Positions 1-4,641 of a stretch of 5,188 nucleotides of DNA are shown piece after piece. The stretch's first letter is position 1; the number at the start of each line of letters is the position of its first letter. The notes beneath the pieces are model-generated. The model was not told the origin of the DNA and made no database searches. It worked only from the letters and a program-made list of their open reading frames with translations. The stretch is from Candidatus Syntropharchaeum sp. (GTDB taxonomy: Archaea > Halobacteriota > Syntropharchaeia > Alkanophagales > Methanospirareceae): contig JADHYP010000101.1 of assembly GCA_016782355.1 (NCBI GenBank), positions 1 to 5,188 on the forward strand, given 5' to 3'. The position numbers and the translations under genes were made by a program.

Positions 1-24
1 CTTTAATAAAAGTGAAAAAAGGGG

Positions 25-2220
25 ATGCAAGAAGAGAACGAGAAGTCGGCGATATTGAGGGTGGCAGAGGCGTATCATCGAGATGCAGGCAGAGGAATAG
101 CAAGAATAGATGCAGAAACGATGCGAGAACTTGGTGTTGTAAGCGGAGACGTGATAGAGATAGAAGGTAAAAATATTGCCACCGCTATCGTATGGCCTGG
201 CTATTCTCCGGACAGCGGTAAGTCATTAATACGCATAGATGGGAACATAAGAGCCAATGCCGGTATCGCCATAGATGACCGAGTGCGAGTAAAGAAGACA
301 AGGGTAAAGGAAGCAAAAAGAATTACGATTGAGCCTACACAGCCGGTAAGAATTGCAGGTGGTGAGCGATACATAGCAAGGATATTGAAAGGACGCCCGA
401 TTACAAAAGGGCAAATCATAAGAGTGGAGATGCTTGGCAATCCTATTACTTTCGTCGTTACCAATACCGTTCCTTTAGGCACGGTAATACCGCAAATGGA
501 TACCGAGATCGTGCTCCACAAGGCGAGAGAAGAGGCGATTGGCGTCCCTCACGTGACTTACGAGGACATTGGTGGGCTACAGCGAGAAATAGGGGTAATA
601 AGGGAGATGATAGAACTGCCACTAAGACATCCGGAGCTATTCGAGCGATTGGGGATAGACCCACCGAAGGGCGTTCTCTTGCATGGACCGCCGGGGACGG
701 GAAAGACGTTAATAGCAAAAGCAGTAGCAACCGAGACCGACGCCAATTTCTATTCCATCTCAGGTCCGGAGATAATGAGCAAATTTTATGGAGAAAGTGA
801 GAAACATCTGCGAGATATATTTGAGGAAGCGGGAAAAAACGCACCTTCCATTATTTTTATTGACGAACTGGATTCCATTGCGCCGAAGAGGGGAGAGACA
901 ACAGGCGAAGTGGAACGGCGAGTAGTAGCCCAGCTTCTTTCTTTGATGGATGGTCTGGAATCAAGAGGGCAAGTAGTGGTGGTCGGCGCAACAAATCGTG
1001 TAAATGCACTGGATGAGGCATTAAGAAGAGGGGGTCGGTTCGACCGGGAGATAGAAATAGGCATTCCGAACAGGAATGGCAGGGAGGAGATATTACAGGT
1101 GCATTCGAGGGGAATGCCACTGGCAGAGGATGTAAATCTTAAGGAGCTCGCAGACCTCACGCATGGATTTGTCGGCGCAGACCTTGCTACGTTATGTAAA
1201 GAAGCAGCAATGCACGCACTGCGAAAAATACTCCCGGAGATAGACATAGAGAAGGAGATACCGCCGGAAGTGATGGAAAAGCTGAAGGTAACAAAAGAAG
1301 ATTGCAGTGAAGCGTTAAAGAACACAGAGCCTTCTGCGCTCAGGGAAGTATTCGTAGAAGTGCCGAATGTGAAGTGGGATGACATAGGCGGCTTGGAGCG
1401 TGCAAAGGCGGAGTTAAAAGAAGTCGTGGAATGGCCAATAAAATATCCTGACGCCTTCTCTCGTTTAAATTCAAAACCGCCAAAAGGTATCCTCTTATTT
1501 GGACCGCCGGGGACCGGGAAGACGATGCTGGTGAAGGCGGTAGCGAACGCGACTGAAGTGAATTTCATCTCGATAAAAGGACCTGAAATCATGTCAAAAT
1601 GGGTGGGCGAGAGTGAGAAGGCGGTTCGCGAAGTATTCAGGAAGGCGAAGCAAGCTGCGCCCTGTATTATTTTCCTCGATGAGATAGATTCAATTGCATC
1701 GGTGAGAGGCGCTGGTTATGACTCGCATGTGACGGAACGAGTGGTTTCGCAGATGTTGATCGAGATGGATGGATTGGAGGAGCTAAAGGAGGTGATTATC
1801 ATAGCAGCGACAAACCGACCTGACATGGTTGACCCTGCATTGCTGCGACCCGGAAGGCTTGACCGGTTGATATACATACAACCGCCGGATAAAGAGGAGA
1901 GGAAGAAAATATTCGACGTTCATCTGAGTGGCAAGCCGATAGGAGAGGACGTAGATGTGGAGGAGTTTGCGGAAAGAACAGATGGATATGTCGGTGCGGA
2001 TATAGCGGCAATCGTTAAAGAAGCGGTGATGAGTGCTTTACGGGAGTTTATTACGTCAGGAATAAGTGAGGAGGACGTGAAAGAAGCGATACAGAACATA
2101 GTAATAAAGAAGCAGCATTTTGAAACGGGTATTAAGAGCGTAAGACCAACTGTAACGCCACAAGCACAGGAGGAGTTCGAGGGAAAGGCGGAGGATTTCG
2201 TGAAATACGCTTACGCATAA
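25..2220 (+). CDS. cdc48: Cdc48/VAT-type AAA+ ATPase with two ATPase rings
   Basis: Archaeal Cdc48 (p97/VCP, VAT) is a cytosolic hexameric unfoldase that pulls proteins through a central pore and can feed them to the 20S proteasome. Order seen: N-terminal double-psi barrel and second Cdc48 N-domain (about residues 8-170), then D1 and D2. D1 has Walker A GPPGTGKT at 221-228, Walker B IIFIDE at 276-281, sensor Asn324 in ATNR, and finger arginines R338 and R341. D2 has GPPGTGKT at 493-500 and IIFLDE at 548-553. The pore loops are aromatic in both rings (KFYG at 253-256, KWVG at 525-528), as known for archaeal VAT. The protein ends Ala-Tyr-Ala, a permissive match to the proteasome-docking HbYX tail. 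Its 731 residues are normal for the family. The start is fixed by an in-frame stop at 13-15. Oddity: D1 reads RRGGRFDRE where the family usually has RRPGRFDRE. The promoter lies outside the window. Confidence 0.97.
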   Translation: MQEENEKSAILRVAEAYHRDAGRGIARIDAETMRELGVVSGDVIEIEGKNIATAIVWPGYSPDSGKSLIRIDGNIRANAGIAIDDRVRVKKTRVKEAKRITIEPTQPVRIAGGERYIARILKGRPITKGQIIRVEMLGNPITFVVTNTVPLGTVIPQMDTEIVLHKAREEAIGVPHVTYEDIGGLQREIGVIREMIELPLRHPELFERLGIDPPKGVLLHGPPGTGKTLIAKAVATETDANFYSISGPEIMSKFYGESEKHLRDIFEEAGKNAPSIIFIDELDSIAPKRGETTGEVERRVVAQLLSLMDGLESRGQVVVVGATNRVNALDEALRRGGRFDREIEIGIPNRNGREEILQVHSRGMPLAEDVNLKELADLTHGFVGADLATLCKEAAMHALRKILPEIDIEKEIPPEVMEKLKVTKEDCSEALKNTEPSALREVFVEVPNVKWDDIGGLERAKAELKEVVEWPIKYPDAFSRLNSKPPKGILLFGPPGTGKTMLVKAVANATEVNFISIKGPEIMSKWVGESEKAVREVFRKAKQAAPCIIFLDEIDSIASVRGAGYDSHVTERVVSQMLIEMDGLEELKEVIIIAATNRPDMVDPALLRPGRLDRLIYIQPPDKEERKKIFDVHLSGKPIGEDVDVEEFAERTDGYVGADIAAIVKEAVMSALREFITSGISEEDVKEAIQNIVIKKQHFETGIKSVRPTVTPQAQEEFEGKAEDFVKYAYA

Positions 2221-2241
2221 AACTTTTTAGAAAAAAGTTTT
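2219..2241 (+). terminator. AT-only hairpin over the cdc48 stop codon, possible terminator
   Basis: AAAACTTTTT (2219-2228) and AAAAAGTTTT (2232-2241) form a perfect 10-bp inverted repeat around the 3-nt loop AGA. The left arm uses the last two bases of the cdc48 TAA stop. Archaeal transcription usually ends at T-runs, and the arm holds one (2224-2228). The next gene has its own promoter-like sequence, which fits a boundary here. The stem is almost all A-T, so a role as a folded RNA is doubtful. Calling it a terminator is inference. Confidence 0.45.
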
Positions 2242-2254
2242 ATCAAAAACATAG

Positions 2255-2271
2255 ATATATTTAAATTTAAA
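2255..2271 (+). promoter_or_regulatory. Probable TATA-box region for rps4e-rpl5
   Basis: This is an uninterrupted A/T stretch (ATATATTTAAATTTAAA) centred about 33 bp before the rps4e ATG, and it includes the 12-bp palindrome TTTAAATTTAAA at 2260-2271. Archaeal TATA boxes sit about 25-27 bp upstream of transcription start. That would put the start only a few bases before the ATG and give a very short leader, which agrees with the lack of a good ribosome binding site there (only a weak AGGTTAG at 2284-2290). The exact box cannot be fixed by eye in such AT-rich sequence. Confidence 0.5.
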
Positions 2272-2295
2272 ATACAATAATTCAGGTTAGTTAAA

Positions 2296-3027
2296 ATGGG
2301 AAGACATCAAAAGAGAATAGCGGCACCACGTAGCTGGAAAATAGAGCGAAAAACAGCCTATTGGGCGGTAAAACCGAGACCGGGTCCGCATCCAGGGGAT
2401 AGAAGCATGCCTTTGCTTTTGATCGTAAGAGACATGCTGAAGTTAGCGGACAATAGTAGAGAAGCGAAGCGGATATTGAACGAAGGCACCGTTAAGGTTG
2501 ACGGAAGAGTGAGAAAAGACCACAAGTTCCCGGTTGGCATCTTTGACCTTCTTTCTATTCCTGCAATAAAAGCGAATTATATGATGGTTTTGGACAAGAA
2601 AGGGAGATTGTCGCTGGTAGAGGTAGGAGAGGAAGAGGCATCCGGGAAACTATGCCGGGTGGACGGCAAAAGAATGATAAAAGGAAGGGGGATACAATTG
2701 AACCTGCACGATGGTAGGAACGTTCTACCGGGAGAAGCCCTTGCGGATGCGATAAAAACGCATGATTCGTTGATGATTGCCCTGGAGTCAAATGAGATAT
2801 TGCATCACTTTGCGTATAAGGAAGGGAGTAAAGTGATGGTGATAGGCGGGAAGCATTCTGCTCAGACGGGTGAAATAGAGGAGATACGGATAGTGAGAAG
2901 TCCGGAGTCAAACGTGGTAAAGATAAAAGCGTTTAACGGTAACGGCGGCGAGGGCAGTTTCGAGACCATTGCGGATTATGTGTTCGTAGTGGGCGAAGAA
3001 AAGATAGAGATACCGGGGGTTAAATAA
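2296..3027 (+). CDS. rps4e: 30S ribosomal protein S4e (eS4)
   Basis: S4e is a small-subunit ribosomal protein of archaea and eukaryotes that binds 16S rRNA. The N-terminus MGRHQKRIAAPRSW is the family signature. An S4-type RNA-binding domain follows (about 42-90, with AKRILNEGTVKVDGRVRKD), then the central S4e domain (about 95-170, around DGKRMIKGRGIQLNLHDGRN), then a C-terminal KOW motif (about 175-200, KEGSKVMVIGGKHSAQTGEI). At 243 residues it is the usual archaeal length and shows no damage. The ribosome binding site is weak and the predicted leader very short, so translation may be effectively leaderless. It is followed 3 bp later by L5, its normal downstream partner, and the two are surely co-transcribed. 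Its usual upstream neighbours (L14, L24) are absent; cdc48 takes their place. Confidence 0.97.
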   Translation: MGRHQKRIAAPRSWKIERKTAYWAVKPRPGPHPGDRSMPLLLIVRDMLKLADNSREAKRILNEGTVKVDGRVRKDHKFPVGIFDLLSIPAIKANYMMVLDKKGRLSLVEVGEEEASGKLCRVDGKRMIKGRGIQLNLHDGRNVLPGEALADAIKTHDSLMIALESNEILHHFAYKEGSKVMVIGGKHSAQTGEIEEIRIVRSPESNVVKIKAFNGNGGEGSFETIADYVFVVGEEKIEIPGVK

Positions 3028-3030
3028 GAA

Positions 3031-3549
3031 ATGGCGGCGAATCCGATGAGAAGAATAGAGGTGGATAAAGTAGGGATAAACATGGGCGTAGGGGAGAGTG
3101 GAGAGAAGTTAGCAAAAGCAGAGAAACTGTTGAGTAATAGCGCAATTGCAGGTCAAAAGCCGATTAAGCGACAGGCTAAGAGAAGCTTACAGCCGCTTGG
3201 TATAAAAAAAGGCGAAGCCATTGCTTGCAAAGTCACGCTGAGAGGAAAGCGAGCAGCGGAGTTCCTTAAACGATGTTTTAAGATACAAAATAAACTTCTT
3301 ATGAGTCAATTCGACACCTATGGTAATTTCTCCTTTGGCATCGCAGAACACACTGACTTTGGCATCAGGTACGAGCCAAAGGTAGGGATATTTGGAATGG
3401 ATGTTTCGGTGGCTTTAAAAAGACCGGGGTATCGAATAAAAGAGAGGAGAATACAAAGGAAGAAGGTGCCAAATAAGCAAAGGATAAACAGAGCGGACGT
3501 CTTTGCTTTTCTCGAAAAGGAATACGGCGTGGAAGTGGTGGAGGAGTGA
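3031..3549 (+). CDS. rpl5: 50S ribosomal protein L5 (uL5)
   Basis: L5 binds 5S rRNA and forms part of the central protuberance of the large subunit. Visible family features are the N-terminal MRRIEVDKVGINMGVGESGEKL segment with the following helix (about 6-40), the GQKPIKRQAKRS loop (41-52) and the C-terminal domain with FGIAEHTDFGIRYEPKVGIFGMD then LKRPGYRIKERRIQ. Its 172 residues match archaeal L5 proteins. A G-rich ribosome binding site (GGGGGT, 3015-3020) lies inside the end of rps4e, 10 nt before this ATG, so translation is probably coupled. In most archaea S14 follows directly; here the coding run stops and a repeat-bearing gap begins. Confidence 0.97.
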   Translation: MAANPMRRIEVDKVGINMGVGESGEKLAKAEKLLSNSAIAGQKPIKRQAKRSLQPLGIKKGEAIACKVTLRGKRAAEFLKRCFKIQNKLLMSQFDTYGNFSFGIAEHTDFGIRYEPKVGIFGMDVSVALKRPGYRIKERRIQRKKVPNKQRINRADVFAFLEKEYGVEVVEE

Positions 3550-3642
3550 GTAGCTGCTCGGAAATTCTGCTTTGGAAAATCCCCAATCCTAACTTGACAT
3601 TGTCAGATTAACCGCAGAGTTCACGGAGAACGCAGAGGATGT

Positions 3643-3690
3643 AGGTTTGGAGGTTTAGGGGTTTGGGGGTTTAGAGGTTTGGAGGTTTAG
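3643..3690 (+). repeat. Six tandem 8-bp G-rich units, (A/G)GGTTT(A/G)G
   Basis: Six units without a gap or length change: AGGTTTGG, AGGTTTAG, GGGTTTGG, GGGTTTAG, AGGTTTGG, AGGTTTAG. Only positions 1 and 7 vary, always A/G. The pattern is telomere-like in composition, with GG to GGGGG runs split by TTT, so the strand could form a two-tier G-quadruplex. It lies in the left arm of the palindromic element; the right arm has only one clear complementary unit (3715-3722), so the array seems to have expanded on one side. Confidence 0.9.
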
Positions 3691-3705
3691 CTAACGAGCT
3701 GAACC
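3684..3705 (+). other. Central hairpin of the palindromic element
   Basis: GGTTTAGCT (3684-3692) and AGCTGAACC (3697-3705) pair over all nine positions, with a single T-G wobble, around the tetraloop AACG. The stem uses the last G-rich repeat unit. It marks the symmetry centre of the larger inverted repeat and would be the tip of a long stem if that strand were single-stranded or transcribed. Confidence 0.65.
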
Positions 3706-3776
3706 GCTAATAAACTAAACCTCTAATTCCGCGTTCTCGGCGGCAAATTTTAAATATGACAAAGTCAAGCTAATTT

Positions 3777-3791
3777 CGAAAACTTTTTAAA
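3777..3791 (+). promoter_or_regulatory. Candidate BRE/TATA promoter of the small-gene cassette
   Basis: CGAAAA (3777-3782) looks like an archaeal TFB recognition element and is followed by a TATA-like TTTTTAAA (3784-3791). Transcription would start around 3812-3816, giving a leader of about 60 nt that includes the first copy of the 32-bp direct repeat. The site begins 7 bp beyond the end of the palindromic element. The assignment is by motif only. Confidence 0.4.
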
Positions 3792-3826
3792 GTGAGAGAT
3801 AGCTATTGTAAAACTAAGCGAAGAAT

Positions 3827-3858
3827 AAAAGAAACTATCAAATAAATTATTAGTTATG
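3827..3858 (+). repeat. 32-bp direct repeat, copy 1
   Basis: This copy matches 4563-4594 at 29 of 32 positions; the three differences are all transitions. The shared core includes AACTATCAAATA and TATTAGTTATG. It lies in the leader of the small-gene cassette and ends on an ATG that is probably not the start used. The second copy is 736 bp downstream. Confidence 0.85.
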
Positions 3859-3861
3859 AAG

Positions 3862-3867
3862 GGAGGG
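3862..3867 (+). promoter_or_regulatory. Ribosome binding site that decides the next start
   Basis: GGAGGG is followed by 9 nt and then the ATG at 3877. An earlier in-frame ATG at 3856 would place this site inside the gene and has no binding site of its own, so 3877 is the better start. Confidence 0.75.
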
Positions 3868-3876
3868 TCAATAGAT

Positions 3877-4128
3877 ATGGAATATGAAGTGGATATTCGT
3901 AAGATAGGGGAAAAAGGGCGTGAGCTCTTCAAAAAGATTTCCGAAGAACTGGAGAGAGATTATCGGGGCAAGTTCGTGGCGATTGAGGTGGATAGCGGTG
4001 ATTACTTTGTAGGGGATACCAGTATTGAGGCGGACGAAAAAGCAAAAGAGAAATATCCGGATAAGGTATTTTATCTGGGGAGAATTGGTTTCCGAGCGGC
4101 AGTTTCATTCAAGGAGGGGCGGCGGTGA
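3877..4128 (+). CDS. Small conserved protein of a protease-associated pair (DUF5678-like)
   Basis: The product is an 83-residue, charged, soluble protein with no signal peptide or membrane segment. Residues 1-30 look helical (MEYEVDIRKIGEKGRELFKK and on). The rest is a compact alpha/beta part with GKFVAIEVDSGDYFVGD (about 31-47), then ADEKAKEKYPDKVFYLGRIGF. From memory this core (GK-hydrophobic-AIE-SGDYF-GDT, then KA-KYP-KVFY-RIG) is widespread in archaea and bacteria, often one gene upstream of a clan AA retropepsin-like protein; the DUF5678-like label is tentative. The next gene here is such a protein. The stop (TGA, 4126-4128) touches its ATG, and that gene's ribosome binding site (GGAGGGG, 4113-4119) lies inside this one, so they are translationally coupled. 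The biochemical role is unknown. A start at 3856 would add seven residues and is less likely. It appears intact, unlike its partner. Confidence 0.8.
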   Translation: MEYEVDIRKIGEKGRELFKKISEELERDYRGKFVAIEVDSGDYFVGDTSIEADEKAKEKYPDKVFYLGRIGFRAAVSFKEGRR

Positions 4129-4341
4129 ATGATAAAAGGAGAAATAAGCGTCAGCGACTCACCGATTATAGAGGATGAACCCGTTTTCTCTGGCATGATG
4201 GAATGGGATGGAGAAATTGTTAAGACCCGCATTGTACTTACAAAATCAGTAGATGCATTATTAGGAACAGCCCTGTTAAGAGGAATGGAAGTCGGGTTGA
4301 ACTATTCAACAAGTGAAGTAGTTTTGAAAAAAGAGGAATAA
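4129..4341 (+). pseudogene. Clan AA aspartic protease-like protein lacking its catalytic segment
   Basis: The 70-residue open frame resembles both ends of a clan AA (retropepsin-like) protein. The N-terminus MIKGEISVSDSPII fits the usual first strand. EPVFSGMMEWDGEIVKTRIVL (about 18-38) and DALLGTALLRGMEVGLNYSTSEVVL (about 42-66) fit the typical C-terminal half, in which a VxxGxxxWDG strand is followed by LIGTxLL. Family members run to about 110-120 residues from memory and carry a catalytic DTGF(N/T)G motif between these parts. No DTG or DSG is present, and the join falls around residues 15-18, which suggests an in-frame loss of some 45-50 residues. The ribosome binding site GGAGGGG ends 9 nt before the ATG, and GGTGA also precedes it. 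It may be a decayed gene or a non-proteolytic remnant that still binds its partner. The reading frame is open, so expression is possible. Confidence 0.7.
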
Positions 4342-4344
4342 AAA

Positions 4345-4581
4345 ATGAGAAGCCATAACACAAACCGGCTCTTCTTCTTACCTATTTTAGCCGTAACAGC
4401 CGCGTTTCTCCTCGCTTCGCTCGCCGCCGCCCCGCTCGCGAGCGCGCAAGGAGCAGAACTCCACGTCGGTCCGGGTCAGCCCTATCTGGCAATACAAGCC
4501 GCAATAGACGATGACGACTTCGTTATCGTCCACGACGGCACCTACACCGAGAATGTGGACGGAAAAGGAACTATCAAATAG
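4345..4581 (+). pseudogene. Truncated secreted beta-helix (NosD/surface-type) protein
   Basis: The 78-residue product begins with a clear Sec signal peptide: a basic start (MRSHNTNR), a hydrophobic core (about 9-33) and probable cleavage after ALA-type ASA, near residue 35. The mature part ELHVGPGQPYLAIQAAIDDDDFVIVHDGTYTENVDGKGTIK is the typical opening of right-handed parallel beta-helix proteins (NosD or archaeal surface-layer type: VGPGQ-Y-TIQAAID, then VHDGTYTENV). Such proteins usually run for hundreds of residues; here a TAG ends it after the first coil, at a 32-bp direct repeat. It begins 3 bp after the previous gene with a modest GAGGAA binding site (4333-4338). The signal-peptide stretch (about 4400-4450) is much richer in G+C than its neighbours and holds the 12-bp palindrome CGCTCGCGAGCG (4433-4444). 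A short secreted peptide cannot be excluded, but a remnant is more likely. Confidence 0.75.
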
Positions 4582-4594
4582 ACTATTAGTTATG
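4563..4594 (+). repeat. 32-bp direct repeat, copy 2
   Basis: This is the second copy of the sequence at 3827-3858 (29 of 32 identical). It overlaps the last six codons and the TAG stop of the truncated beta-helix gene, then runs to an ATG that opens only a five-codon frame. A weaker echo, AGCTATCAAAAG, follows at 4608-4619. Together the two copies bracket the three small genes. Confidence 0.85.
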
Positions 4595-4624
4595 GGTAAG
4601 GCATGAAAAGCTATCAAAAGCGAC

Positions 4625-4632
4625 GGAGGTGA
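4625..4632 (+). promoter_or_regulatory. Full-consensus archaeal ribosome binding site
   Basis: GGAGGTGA is the full complement of the archaeal 16S rRNA 3' end, and it lies 9 nt before the ATG at 4642. This selects 4642 over the in-frame ATG at 4663. Confidence 0.9.
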
Positions 4633-4641
4633 AAAAGGGAG

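Larger units (their letters stand above)
3593..3769. mobile_element. MITE-like palindromic element with terminal inverted repeats
   Basis: The ends are 17-bp inverted repeats: CTTGACATTGTCAGATT at 3593-3609 and the complement of 3753-3769, CTTGACTTTGTCATATT, matching at 15 of 17. Further in, GAGAACGC (3626-3633) pairs exactly with GCGTTCTC (3731-3738), and the G-rich units pair with CTAAACCTCT (3715-3724). The centre folds as a 9-bp stem. The same 4 bases, CTAA, lie immediately outside both ends (3589-3592 and 3770-3773), as a target-site duplication would. Each terminal repeat contains its own small dyad (TGACATTGTCA, TGACAAAGTCA), a possible protein-binding site. No transposase is encoded, so it would need one in trans. 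It could instead be a REP-like palindrome or a folded RNA. The sequence CGCAGAGTTCACGGAGAACG resembles intergenic repeats met in several archaea and bacteria, from memory only. Confidence 0.6.
3550..3876. other. Gene-free stretch after rpl5, repeat-rich
   Basis: No credible gene is seen on either strand: the open frames are short and lack family motifs or ribosome binding sites. From left to right it holds 40-odd bases of unremarkable sequence, a palindromic insertion-like element (3593-3769) with an internal G-rich 8-bp tandem repeat (3643-3690), a promoter-like BRE/TATA pair (3777-3791), the first copy of a 32-bp direct repeat (3827-3858) and the ribosome binding site of the next gene (3862-3867). 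A search by eye for S14, the expected gene after L5, found nothing. Confidence 0.8.

Noticed and set aside
786..1592. Long minus-strand open frame opposite cdc48 (also 201-521 and 458-844)
   Set aside because: These are antisense shadows of a well-conserved ATPase gene. Their translations are rich in Ser/Phe/Pro, have no recognisable motifs, and lack ribosome binding sites.
3643..3690. CRISPR array
   Set aside because: The units are 8 bp and directly adjacent with no spacers, and no cas genes are present.
3684..3705. Intrinsic (bacterial-type) terminator after rpl5
   Set aside because: The stem is not followed by a T-run and lies at the centre of the larger palindrome about 135 bp past the gene; it is better explained as part of that element.
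3550..3855. Hidden S14 or other ribosomal gene after L5
   Set aside because: No frame shows the zinc-binding cysteine pattern or the basic composition of S14, and the stretch is filled by the palindromic element.
3856..3876. ATG at 3856 as the start of the small cassette gene
   Set aside because: It lies at the end of the direct repeat and upstream of the GGAGGG binding site, which would then sit inside the gene; the ATG at 3877 is correctly spaced.
4594..4608. Short open frame from the ATG at the end of repeat copy 2
   Set aside because: It has four codons before TGA (ATG GGT AAG GCA TGA), is too short to support, and has no ribosome binding site.
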